Positions 17,061 through 24,759 of a stretch of 64,000 nt of DNA are shown one piece after another; the stretch's first letter is position 1; each line of letters begins with the position of its first letter. The notes under the pieces were generated by a model. The model was not told the origin of the DNA. It saw only the letters and a program-made list of their open reading frames with translations, and searched no databases. This stretch comes from UBA3537 sp049889395. GTDB taxonomy: Bacteria > Bacteroidota > Bacteroidia > Flavobacteriales > Flavobacteriaceae. Made by a program: the position numbers and the translations under genes. The stretch is taken from contig JBMHDM010000011.1 of NCBI GenBank assembly GCA_049889395.1, forward strand, positions 1 through 64,000, in the 5' to 3' direction.

Positions 17061-18515
17061 TCAGTTGGTTTTTTCGACTTGCTTTTCGTTAAAACCAAAG
17101 AGTTTTTGTTCCTTAATCATATTAGAAACTACCGATGGTAATAGTGGTTCCCAACCATCTTCATTGTGGGCGATCATTTTTAAAACTTTCCTAGAAAAAA
17201 TATTTAGAATCTCTGGTCGGAAGTTTTTAATATCTACTAGTTTTCCAGTGTATTTGAAGAATTTATACAATTCTTTCATTCGTGGGTGAACTTTCAAGTT
17301 GTCACTAGTAATTAGAGCCCCGTCTTCCCCAAGCATGGGGTAAAGATAAACCTTCAAGTCTTTGTGAAATAATTTGCCAAAGGCCTCTAATATCCCACCG
17401 CTAAGATGACGATAATATTTTTCGTCAAAAATATCTATCAGATTATTGACCCCCATAGAAAGAACCATTCTTTTTTTAGAATATTGACTGAAATACTCCA
17501 CCAATTTATAGTATTCTTGGAAGTTGGATATTAGTACAGTTTGTCCCAAAGAACAGAGTAATCTGGCTCGGTCCATAAAATCTTGTTCATCAATTTCACC
17601 ACCTGATGCTCTGAGGTTTGAAAGCGTAATTTCAAATACAACTTGTGTTTTTGCGGGATCAACTTTATTTTCCTTTTTAAACATTTCAAAGGAATTTTCG
17701 TACATATCAACGTTGACGCGGGTAACAGGTCTAAAGCTGCCTCGAAAAGCCAGAATATTTTTTTTGTAGAGGACACGAGCTGGAAGAACATTATTGCCAT
17801 CAGGGGCAAACATAACAGCGTCCGTCATACCGTTTTTAACAAGTTGCAAACTCATCAATCTGTTATCGACTTCTTTAAAAATAGGGCCAGAGAAATTAAT
17901 AGTGTCAATTTCTAATTGATCTTTGCTTAAATGATCATAGAGATAACGAAGTAATTTTTTGGGTTGATTGTGTTTATAAAACGCGCCATAGATAAGATTA
18001 GTTCCTAACTTCCCTAACGTTTCTTGCTGAAGGCGGGCATCATTTTCTTTGAACCTAACATGAAGAATAATTTCATTATACGGTTCGTTTGGATCTATTT
18101 GATATTTGATTCCAACCCATCCATGACCATTATATCGCTTGGCAAAGTCTATGGTTGTAACGGTGTTGGCATAGCTAAAAAACATTTTGTTAGGATGATC
18201 TTCTCTGGAAATTCTGTCTTCAATAAGTTGAACTTCGTGAGCTAGCATTTTTCGAAGTCGATTTTCTGTAACATACCGCCGATCATCTTCAATACCATAA
18301 ATAGCATCACTAAAAGATTTGTCGTAAGCAGACATAGCTTTAGCTATGGTTCCAGAGGCACCACCGGCGCGAAAAAAATGCCTGACAGTCTCTTGTCCAG
18401 CCCCAATTTCGGCAAATGTTCCATAAATATTTTCGTTGAGGTTAATTCGTAAAGCTTTGTCTTTCAAAGACGGTACACTCTTGATTTGAGTATCTCCCTT
18501 TAGTGTTATCTCCAT
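17061..18515 (-). CDS. Conserved protein of unknown function, 484 aa
   Basis: I do not recognise a characterised family. The protein is soluble, without signal peptide or membrane helices. Notable blocks are GAGQETVRHFFRAGGASGTIAKAMS (split here: GAGQETVRHFF near 38-48, RAGGASGTIAKAMS after it), YGHGWVG-like NGHGWVGIKY near 130, FRGSFRPVTRVN near 255 and EIDEQDFMDRARLLCSLG near 305. Similar proteins are often labelled TonB-dependent receptor or nicotinate-nucleotide adenylyltransferase in databases, to my memory; the sequence supports neither (no barrel, no HIGH-type nucleotidyl motif). A -7 box at 18552..18545 predicts a leader of about 23 bases. Confidence 0.75.
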   Translation of the reverse strand: MEITLKGDTQIKSVPSLKDKALRINLNENIYGTFAEIGAGQETVRHFFRAGGASGTIAKAMSAYDKSFSDAIYGIEDDRRYVTENRLRKMLAHEVQLIEDRISREDHPNKMFFSYANTVTTIDFAKRYNGHGWVGIKYQIDPNEPYNEIILHVRFKENDARLQQETLGKLGTNLIYGAFYKHNQPKKLLRYLYDHLSKDQLEIDTINFSGPIFKEVDNRLMSLQLVKNGMTDAVMFAPDGNNVLPARVLYKKNILAFRGSFRPVTRVNVDMYENSFEMFKKENKVDPAKTQVVFEITLSNLRASGGEIDEQDFMDRARLLCSLGQTVLISNFQEYYKLVEYFSQYSKKRMVLSMGVNNLIDIFDEKYYRHLSGGILEAFGKLFHKDLKVYLYPMLGEDGALITSDNLKVHPRMKELYKFFKYTGKLVDIKNFRPEILNIFSRKVLKMIAHNEDGWEPLLPSVVSNMIKEQKLFGFNEKQVEKTN

Positions 18516-18544
18516 CTTTACTTATTGTAGTTTTTGAGTTAATA

Positions 18545-18552
18545 CAAAGTTA
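18545..18552 (-). promoter_or_regulatory. -7 promoter box for the 484-aa gene
   Basis: The minus strand reads TAACTTTG. Predicted start near 18538; the ATG is at 18515. Confidence 0.58.
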
Positions 18553-18585
18553 GAATTTTAGTCAAGTTTACAAAAAAAATTACAT

Positions 18586-18593
18586 TATTTTTG
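18586..18593 (+). promoter_or_regulatory. -7 promoter box for the MBL-fold hydrolase
   Basis: TATTTTTG. Predicted start near 18600, 10 bases before a TTG start codon. No ATG lies in frame between box and TTG. Confidence 0.6.
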
Positions 18594-18609
18594 TGTAAAA
18601 CAGCGTAAA

Positions 18610-19371
18610 TTGAAAGTAACGTTTTTAGGAACAGGAACCTCTCAAGGTATTCCAATTATTGGGAGTAATCACCCAGTATGCTTGAGTCAAAATTCAAAAG
18701 ACAAACGACTACGTGTTTCTGTTCTTGTTGAATGTGAGGATATGACACTTCTAATTGATTGTGGACCTGATTTTAGACAACAAATGCTAAGGACTAGCTG
18801 CTCACGAATAGACGCTGTTTTGTTTACGCATGAACATAGCGACCACACTGCTGGTATAGACGATTTACGACCATTTTACTTTAGACAAGGTGCTATCTCC
18901 ACCTATGCACACCAAAGAGTTATTGATGCCCTCAAAACACGCTTTGGGTATATTTTTGAAACTAAAAATAAATATCCCGGCGTTTTGACTCTAGAGGTTA
19001 ATCCTATTATCAATCAACCTTTTTCAATCAAAAACAAAATGATTGTTCCCATAGAGGTTTTCCATCACAAGCTTCCAGTTTTTGGCTTCAGAATTGAGAA
19101 TTTTGCCTACATCACTGATGCGAAAACAGTTTCTGAGCAAGAGATTAAGAAGTTAAAGGGTCTTGATGTTTTGGTTGTCAATGCTTTACGCCAAGAGCCA
19201 CATATATCTCATTTTAATTTGGAAGAAGCATTAGCTTTTATTAAACTAGTTAATCCTAAACAAGCCTATTTAACTCATATTAGTCATCACATGGGTTTTC
19301 ATGAAGAAGTACAAGCACGTTTACCTAAACATGTTTTTTTGGCTTATGATGAATTAGAAATAACACTGTAA
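18610..19371 (+). CDS. MBL-fold metal-dependent hydrolase, PhnP-like, TTG start
   Basis: Metallo-beta-lactamase fold hydrolase. The metal site HEHSDHTAGID is at residues 74-84, with further ligands in FHHKLPVFGF, ITDAK and LTHISHHMG. The GTGTSQGIP opening is typical of the PhnP / phosphodiesterase branch; PhnP itself cleaves a cyclic ribose phosphate, but no phosphonate genes are nearby, so the substrate is open. The conserved MKVTFLGTG start corresponds to a TTG codon at 18610; no upstream in-frame ATG exists, and the -7 box allows a leader of only about 10 bases. Followed after 2 bases by a small membrane protein. Confidence 0.85.
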   Translation: MKVTFLGTGTSQGIPIIGSNHPVCLSQNSKDKRLRVSVLVECEDMTLLIDCGPDFRQQMLRTSCSRIDAVLFTHEHSDHTAGIDDLRPFYFRQGAISTYAHQRVIDALKTRFGYIFETKNKYPGVLTLEVNPIINQPFSIKNKMIVPIEVFHHKLPVFGFRIENFAYITDAKTVSEQEIKKLKGLDVLVVNALRQEPHISHFNLEEALAFIKLVNPKQAYLTHISHHMGFHEEVQARLPKHVFLAYDELEITL

Positions 19372-19373
19372 AT

Positions 19374-19562
19374 ATGAAATCTAAATTTTTGACTTATGCT
19401 TTATTTTTCGCCTTGTTATTGATATTATTCCAGTACATCAATTCCAAGCAAATTATTGATAAATACGAAGTGGATATTAAAACCTACAAAGCGAAAATAG
19501 AAACCCTACAATTGGAGAAAGAGATGTTAAAGGCCGAACTGAAATCTTTGAAGTCAAATTAA
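19374..19562 (+). CDS. Small membrane-anchored coiled-coil protein
   Basis: 62 aa. One membrane helix (about residues 5-22, LTYALFFALLLILFQYI) is followed by a charged helix (IDKYEVDIKTYKAKIETLQ, then LEKEMLKAELKSLKS) with heptad-like leucine and isoleucine spacing. It begins 2 bases after the MBL hydrolase gene and should be co-transcribed. Layout resembles small FtsL/FtsB- or LapA-like anchors, but I see no family-defining motif. Its end overlaps the convergent hydrolase gene by 4 bases. Confidence 0.72.
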   Translation: MKSKFLTYALFFALLLILFQYINSKQIIDKYEVDIKTYKAKIETLQLEKEMLKAELKSLKSN

Positions 19563-20215
19563 ATTCGATTCTCCAACCATCGTTTAAATTCGAAGAAATT
19601 TTGCGGCGATACGCCATGACCCACAGGAAATTCGCTGTAATCAAAGGCGATATGGTATTGTTCCAATAATTTTGGCGTTTCTCTCGCCCATTCCACTGGG
19701 ATTACCTGATCTGAACTTCCATGTGAGCAATAAAAACTCAGATGTTTGTAATGCGCTCTGTCTAGGGGGGGAGTCAAAAATTCTTTGCAGATATAGCCGC
19801 TTAAACCAATGATATTTTTAAATATTTTTGGATAATTCATGGCCAATGCCATACTAAGTATACAACCCTGACTGAATCCGAGTAAGTTTATATTGTTCGA
19901 GTCTAAATTATATATCTTACAGCTACTTTCTATGTATTCAAGAATAAGTTTTATGGAACTTTTGGCTTGCTCAACATTATTCCATTTGTTTTGATCTGCA
20001 TCAAAATCAATGGCATACCAGGCGTTTCCATATGTAGATAGTGGGTAGGGTGCTCGAAGTGAGATGATAAATAATTCTTTGGGTAATTCTTCAGCAAAGC
20101 TAAATAGATCATTCTCATCGCTTCCATAGCCATGTAACAAAAACAGAGCAGGTGCTTTTCCTTTTAATGAGGACGGTCTTGTTATAGCGGATAGCCGTAG
20201 AGGACTGTTAATCAT
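19559..20215 (-). CDS. Alpha/beta-hydrolase, phospholipase/carboxylesterase family
   Basis: 218-aa serine esterase of the carboxylesterase (YpfH/LypA-like) group. LFLLHGYGSDENDL forms the oxyanion region, GFSQG holds the nucleophile (near S115), and the acid and histidine are in SSDQVIP and FPVGHGVSPQ. No signal peptide, so cytosolic. Natural substrate unknown; short acyl esters are typical. Last gene of the minus-strand run that begins with the BatA protein; 3 bases follow the small membrane protein gene's stop. Confidence 0.87.
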   Translation of the reverse strand: MINSPLRLSAITRPSSLKGKAPALFLLHGYGSDENDLFSFAEELPKELFIISLRAPYPLSTYGNAWYAIDFDADQNKWNNVEQAKSSIKLILEYIESSCKIYNLDSNNINLLGFSQGCILSMALAMNYPKIFKNIIGLSGYICKEFLTPPLDRAHYKHLSFYCSHGSSDQVIPVEWARETPKLLEQYHIAFDYSEFPVGHGVSPQNFFEFKRWLENRI

Positions 20216-20218
20216 TAA

Positions 20219-20530
20219 TTAAATAGATTTAAAATATTTTTGATAAAATTTCCCTACTAGTGGTATAGGGATTGTTTTCCCTGAAAGTGCAGTGTAAATA
20301 CCATAAAATATTAGTACTGCGAAGCCAACCCAGAAAGAAATTGTAATCATCCAACTATCAAAACTTCCAACCAAGTAACCAAGTAAAAAAAAGCTAAGCC
20401 ATAGCCCAAGAGATTGGCGAATATGAAAACTAACATATTCACTTTTTTTCTGGTTATTATTCAGATAGGCTATCAATAAACCGATTAAGTAAATGTAGCT
20501 TATGAAAGCCATTGTTTTTTCGGAATTCAT
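20219..20530 (-). CDS. DUF4870/Tic20-like small membrane protein
   Basis: 103 aa with three to four hydrophobic segments (AFISYIYLIGLLIAYL, SLGLWLSFFLLGYLVG, ISFWVGFAVLIFYGIY). The motif VSFHIRQSLGLWL is characteristic of DUF4870/Tic20-related proteins. Function unknown in bacteria. Lies 17 bases after the dihydroorotase-like gene and 3 bases before the esterase gene, so in one operon with both. Confidence 0.78.
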   Translation of the reverse strand: MNSEKTMAFISYIYLIGLLIAYLNNNQKKSEYVSFHIRQSLGLWLSFFLLGYLVGSFDSWMITISFWVGFAVLIFYGIYTALSGKTIPIPLVGKFYQKYFKSI

Positions 20531-20547
20531 GATTTTTTTCGTGAATT

Positions 20548-21804
20548 TTACAGATTTAGTTTCATAACATTATTGGCCAAGACTCCATACACCCTACCAT
20601 GCAGTTTTTGTCCAATAAAAATGGAGTTTTTCGATTTGGATAGAATATGTTCATTTCTGAACGTATGCTCAACTTTTGGATTAAATAAGGTAATATCACA
20701 AGGGTTTCCAATATTGATGCTACTGTCAGGTATCCCAAAACGTGTTTTTCCATTGGTGAGTAATTCGACGGTTAATTGAGTAGAAAAAATGGAATTTAAA
20801 GCGCCAAAAGCAGATTCAAGACCAATGGTTCCAAAGTCTGCAAAATCGAATTCTACTTTTTTATTTTCAACAGTAATGGGGTTGTGGTCAGATGTCACCA
20901 TATCGATAGTTCCATCTTTAATACCCTCCAGCAAGGCATCTATTGAATGTTGTGTTCTTAATGGAGGATTTACTTTAAAATGGGTGTTGTAGTTTTTGAT
21001 ATCTGAATCCCTAAGAATCAGATTGTGAATTGCTACACTACAACTTACATCGAGGCCTTTTGCTTTTGCCGATCTAATTAGATCAACAGATTTAGCTGAA
21101 GAAATAGTAGGGATATGAAGTTTTCCGTTGGTATATTCCAAAATTTCTAAATCTCTGGCAACTTGTATGCTTTCGGCTAATTCTGGGCTGCCTTTCAGTC
21201 CCAATGTTGTGCTCGTAATATTTTCATTCATCACACTATTTTGGGAAAGTTCTAAGTTTTGTGGAAAAGACTGAACGAGTCCATTAAAATTAGACACGTA
21301 CAACAGACCAATTTTCAAAGTATTTGGGTTAGAAATGGGTTTTTTATAGTCACCAAAAGCGGTACTGCCGGCTCTGTGCATATCAAAAACTTCGGCTAAG
21401 TACTGCCCTTCTGATTGTACAGTTAAAGCGCCAATAGGGAGCAGTTTTGTGGCTGTTATTTTAGATTTTTCCTTAACAAAAATAACCCCTGATCGCGTAT
21501 CTATAATGGGATTAGTATTGGCATTTAACGCCACCGCAGAAAATCCAGAAAATGCGGCTACATCTAAACCGTTTTTGATCGTTTCACGATCCTCGTAGCC
21601 GGGTTCGCCAAAACATACACTGCTGTCAAACCAGCCTGGTGAAGCATGAAGATTGTCTAGATTGATTTCTTGAAAGTTGCCAGGATTTATTAAAGAATTT
21701 CCAATTTTTCTAATGATGCCGTTTTCAACTAAAATATCTTGAGTAGTGGAATTGAATTCACTTTTTTTGTCAATAATTATAGCTGATTTTATAAGTACAT
21801 TCAT
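20548..21804 (-). CDS. Dihydroorotase-like protein lacking the metal site
   Basis: 418 aa, amidohydrolase fold of the multifunctional-complex dihydroorotase type. Family landmarks remain: SPGWFD (55-60), EPG (67-69), NANTNPIID (94-102), the GALTVQSEG loop and TSDHNP (305-310). The metal ligands are mostly lost: the DxHxH signature reads D60-S-S-V-C, its following arginine is G66, and the LHxxH pair reads L-H230-I-P-T. Only D306 is kept. It therefore probably has no dihydroorotase activity, like the inactive PyrC' subunits known to scaffold aspartate transcarbamoylase. Start is the ATG at 21804; its first four bases overlap the stop of the BatA gene. Confidence 0.85.
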   Translation of the reverse strand: MNVLIKSAIIIDKKSEFNSTTQDILVENGIIRKIGNSLINPGNFQEINLDNLHASPGWFDSSVCFGEPGYEDRETIKNGLDVAAFSGFSAVALNANTNPIIDTRSGVIFVKEKSKITATKLLPIGALTVQSEGQYLAEVFDMHRAGSTAFGDYKKPISNPNTLKIGLLYVSNFNGLVQSFPQNLELSQNSVMNENITSTTLGLKGSPELAESIQVARDLEILEYTNGKLHIPTISSAKSVDLIRSAKAKGLDVSCSVAIHNLILRDSDIKNYNTHFKVNPPLRTQHSIDALLEGIKDGTIDMVTSDHNPITVENKKVEFDFADFGTIGLESAFGALNSIFSTQLTVELLTNGKTRFGIPDSSINIGNPCDITLFNPKVEHTFRNEHILSKSKNSIFIGQKLHGRVYGVLANNVMKLNL

Positions 21805-23720
21805 CTGAAAAATTTTAGTATGATCATTTCTAAAATCAAAAATATTAGGGCAAAAGTAACAAACCATTTCCATAACTCCTTAATATTCACTTCACTTTTT
21901 ATAGATTCAAATGCAGATTCTATGGATTTCATGGATTCTTTTTGAGTTAAATTTTTGGAGTTATACGTATCGATTTCACTTTCTTTACTCTCGTAATTAA
22001 AGCTAACATGTTGAATGGTGTCAGTTTTTGATTTCAGGGCATAATGTCCCGCTTTTTCTGGAAGGTCTTCAAAGTTCAATTTGAGTTTTGAATTTTGCAT
22101 ACTCTGTAAGGGAATGAAATTGTCTTCTCCCTTTGAAAGGCTCAATACCGCATCATTTTTTAATTCATAATCCAAATTAATTTCGTTGTATTCTCCAATC
22201 CTGTAATATAGTTTTGGTGCTTTGTAGCAGGATTTTCCAATCCCATAAAGTGTCGGTACAATAAGAGGAGAATTGGTAAAATTTGAATTAGCGGTGTTCA
22301 ACGGTGCTGAAAACATAAAAAATCTATTTTTTTCTACCAAAAAAGGGTTTCCATCTTCAAATTCAAGGAGTGGCTTCAATGAGGTTTTAATCTTATAAAA
22401 AGATGCTACTTTTGGATATTTGAAGTTGCTTACCTCTCGTTCAAAGGATTGATCAAATAAGGGGTGATCAAAGTTTATTTTTATTATTTTTCTCGTGTCA
22501 TTGTATTTAGAAGTCAAGTTCAAATTTCTAAATCCTAATAAGTCATTGTACGAATCTAGTGAACCAATTGAGGATGGTATAAACAGCACAGTGCCGCCAT
22601 TGGTTAAAAACGTCTTCAAGCTAGAATCTAATGTATTGGAAAGACTATTGAGTTCGTTGAGAATAATTAAATTCTGTTTTTGAATGTTGTTATAATTCAA
22701 CTGATCCTGAGTGGAGAAGCTAAAAATAAATTCATCTTCTGTGAAAATTCTATTCAAATAATTTGATTGAGAATAACCAATGGCTAAAACCTTAATTTTG
22801 TTTTGTTTTGGGATATTAAAAAAGAAATTATTATCAAAATCAGGTCCGATATCATCAATCACAAGTTTTCCAAGCAGCGCGTTGCTGTTGGGAACAGAAA
22901 ATGAGGTCTTATAATAATTTGATTGGGTCAAAATTGACTTTCCAATGAGTTTGTCATTGTCGTATAAACTAATTGTTATACTATCTTGATCATTATTTGA
23001 TACACTGCCATGCACCAGTAAGTTACTATGTTCTATTTCTGAGCTAATTTCAATAGAATCGATATAGGTGTTTTGGTTAGATAATGCAGATTTTTGGACC
23101 AGTATAATCTCCATTGGAAGATCTGTAATTTGATTTAAGTCTTCTGGGTTTAAATGTTGTAAATCGGATATAATGACCAAATATTTTTTTTGTGATTGTC
23201 TATCTGAAAATAACAAATTACTTTTGGCAATAATTGATTGAAAATCAAGCTGACGATGGGTATATTGAATCTCCAAGAGTTCCTGTCTTAAATTTTCTGT
23301 ATTAAGTTTTTTGTAGGTATTATTGTTTGTGAACAAGCTAATTTCATTGGAAACAAACTCCTGATTCAAAATATCTTGAATAGCCCCCGAGAGCAACGGT
23401 CCTTTTTCATTTTTGGCCTGCATACTGAACGAATTATCCAAGTAAATAACAATCTCGGGAGCTTGATTATTTTTAGTAGAGTTCGAGACAAAAGGTTTTG
23501 CAAAAGCCAACACGATGAAGGCCATTGCAAATAAACGGATAAGGAGGACCAACCACTTTTTTAGCGTTGAACTTCGCCTAGTCTGTAGTTTGATCTGTTT
23601 TAAAAATGCGACGTTTGAAAAGGATTGTTTTTGAAATCGTCTTAAGTGAAATAAATGAACCAGAATGGGTATGATGAGTGCCCAAAGGGCATATAGAAAT
23701 TCTGGTTTAAGAAATTGCAT
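21801..23720 (-). CDS. BatA-domain / VWA-like membrane protein
   Basis: 639 aa. The N-terminal BatA (aerotolerance) domain reads FLKPEFLYALWALIIPILVH, then LRRF, with a second helix at about 54-74 (KKWLVLLIRLFAMAFIVLAF). A VWA-like domain follows with the metal-site motif DNSFSM (about residues 95-100). The long middle part is periplasmic and a last helix (WFVTFALIFLILEMIIL) ends the protein. In Bacteroidota, such proteins accompany envelope-stress and von Willebrand-type complexes; the exact role is unknown. A -7 box at 23743..23736 starts the unit that also contains the dihydroorotase-like, DUF4870 and esterase genes. Confidence 0.85.
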   Translation of the reverse strand: MQFLKPEFLYALWALIIPILVHLFHLRRFQKQSFSNVAFLKQIKLQTRRSSTLKKWLVLLIRLFAMAFIVLAFAKPFVSNSTKNNQAPEIVIYLDNSFSMQAKNEKGPLLSGAIQDILNQEFVSNEISLFTNNNTYKKLNTENLRQELLEIQYTHRQLDFQSIIAKSNLLFSDRQSQKKYLVIISDLQHLNPEDLNQITDLPMEIILVQKSALSNQNTYIDSIEISSEIEHSNLLVHGSVSNNDQDSITISLYDNDKLIGKSILTQSNYYKTSFSVPNSNALLGKLVIDDIGPDFDNNFFFNIPKQNKIKVLAIGYSQSNYLNRIFTEDEFIFSFSTQDQLNYNNIQKQNLIILNELNSLSNTLDSSLKTFLTNGGTVLFIPSSIGSLDSYNDLLGFRNLNLTSKYNDTRKIIKINFDHPLFDQSFEREVSNFKYPKVASFYKIKTSLKPLLEFEDGNPFLVEKNRFFMFSAPLNTANSNFTNSPLIVPTLYGIGKSCYKAPKLYYRIGEYNEINLDYELKNDAVLSLSKGEDNFIPLQSMQNSKLKLNFEDLPEKAGHYALKSKTDTIQHVSFNYESKESEIDTYNSKNLTQKESMKSIESAFESIKSEVNIKELWKWFVTFALIFLILEMIILKFFR

Positions 23721-23735
23721 AATTCAATTGTTTAT

Positions 23736-23743
23736 CAAATATA
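23736..23743 (-). promoter_or_regulatory. -7 promoter box for the BatA operon
   Basis: The minus strand reads TATATTTG in the 31-base gap after the GT2 gene. Predicted start near 23729, 9 bases before the ATG at 23720. Confidence 0.6.
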
Positions 23744-23751
23744 ATCATCTG

Positions 23752-24759
23752 TTAGCAAAAGAAGAAGTAATCTACTAAGGGCTTTTTAGCTTGTTTTGTC
23801 AAATAATTTTTTATTTGTTGTTGTGACTCATTATTGGCCACGCTGACAATACTTTGAGTGTTTTGAAGATCAGAAAGTATGCTCCAGGATTTTAATCGTT
23901 GTCCGTAAATGTTTTTCCCAATTTTTTTTGGGTTATTACAAACCCAAATAAACGGTACTTTTTGTTTGATTAATAAAGTAGCTATTGTTTTACCTTTTTT
24001 TCCAGCTCCCCAAAGAACCAAAGTTTTTTCAACATTTAATGATAATTTTAAAAAGTAAAACAGCTTGAGTTGTAAAAAGGTGTTTTCAGCATAATTTGGG
24101 CTTGTTCTGGAGGTCCTAACAGGATAATCGCGCCATAGGTGCAATAAGTGGTTTGACGGAATACATTTTAAACCACTTTCAAAAAACCGAAATGTCAAAT
24201 CGTAATCCTCTGGATAAATACTCGAATTAAACCCACCAGCCCGATCAAAATCTACACGACTTACCATCCAACAGGGCGAGGGGATGACACATTCCTTGTA
24301 AATCTCAGTGAAATTATCGCCTGTTGCAATAAGTCTATTTAGCCATTTTTCGTAGCGTTGATAGCCATCGTTTATACCATGCTGAGAAAAGTATTTAACT
24401 AATCCTAGAGCGATATGACCTTCACCATATTTTTTGAGGTCATCAGTCATATATTCTATTTTATGAGGCTGCATGATATCATCACTATCCATGCGGGTTA
24501 TAAAATGACCAATAGCGTGCTTGTATGCTGTCTGGAGCCCCTCAATAATTCCGTTTCCTTCATTCTCAAAACACTTAATTCTCGGATCTCGTTCTGCAAA
24601 TTCTTTTACAATTTGGCCACTTTGATCTGTAGAATTATCATTTACCGCGATGACTTCCCAATTCGTGTAGGTTTGATTTACAATAGACTCTAAACACTCA
24701 GTTAGGTATTCAGCAGTGTTTTTGAAGGGAATTAGAATGCTAACCTTTAAACCTGGCAT
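23752..24759 (-). CDS. GT2 glycosyltransferase with C-terminal Rossmann-like domain
   Basis: 335 aa. The N-terminal GT-A domain begins VSILIPFKNTAEYL; the donor/metal motif is RMDSDD near residue 94 and the acceptor region includes YPEDYDL. After about residue 245 a second unit begins LVLWGAGKKGKTIATLL, a glycine-rich nucleotide-binding loop like those of sugar-modifying Rossmann proteins. The fusion suggests transfer coupled to recognition or modification of a sugar nucleotide, but this is inference. Start ATG shares one base with the stop of the S10 peptidase gene (TAATG), so they are coupled. Confidence 0.83.
   Translation of the reverse strand: MPGLKVSILIPFKNTAEYLTECLESIVNQTYTNWEVIAVNDNSTDQSGQIVKEFAERDPRIKCFENEGNGIIEGLQTAYKHAIGHFITRMDSDDIMQPHKIEYMTDDLKKYGEGHIALGLVKYFSQHGINDGYQRYEKWLNRLIATGDNFTEIYKECVIPSPCWMVSRVDFDRAGGFNSSIYPEDYDLTFRFFESGLKCIPSNHLLHLWRDYPVRTSRTSPNYAENTFLQLKLFYFLKLSLNVEKTLVLWGAGKKGKTIATLLIKQKVPFIWVCNNPKKIGKNIYGQRLKSWSILSDLQNTQSIVSVANNESQQQIKNYLTKQAKKPLVDYFFFC

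Noticed and set aside
16874..17098. Open frame antisense to bcp
   Set aside because: Shadow of a strongly supported peroxiredoxin gene.
21805..21873. Longer N-terminus of the dihydroorotase-like protein
   Set aside because: The added residues are a shadow of the BatA gene's last helix; the family start is MNVLIKSA at 21804.
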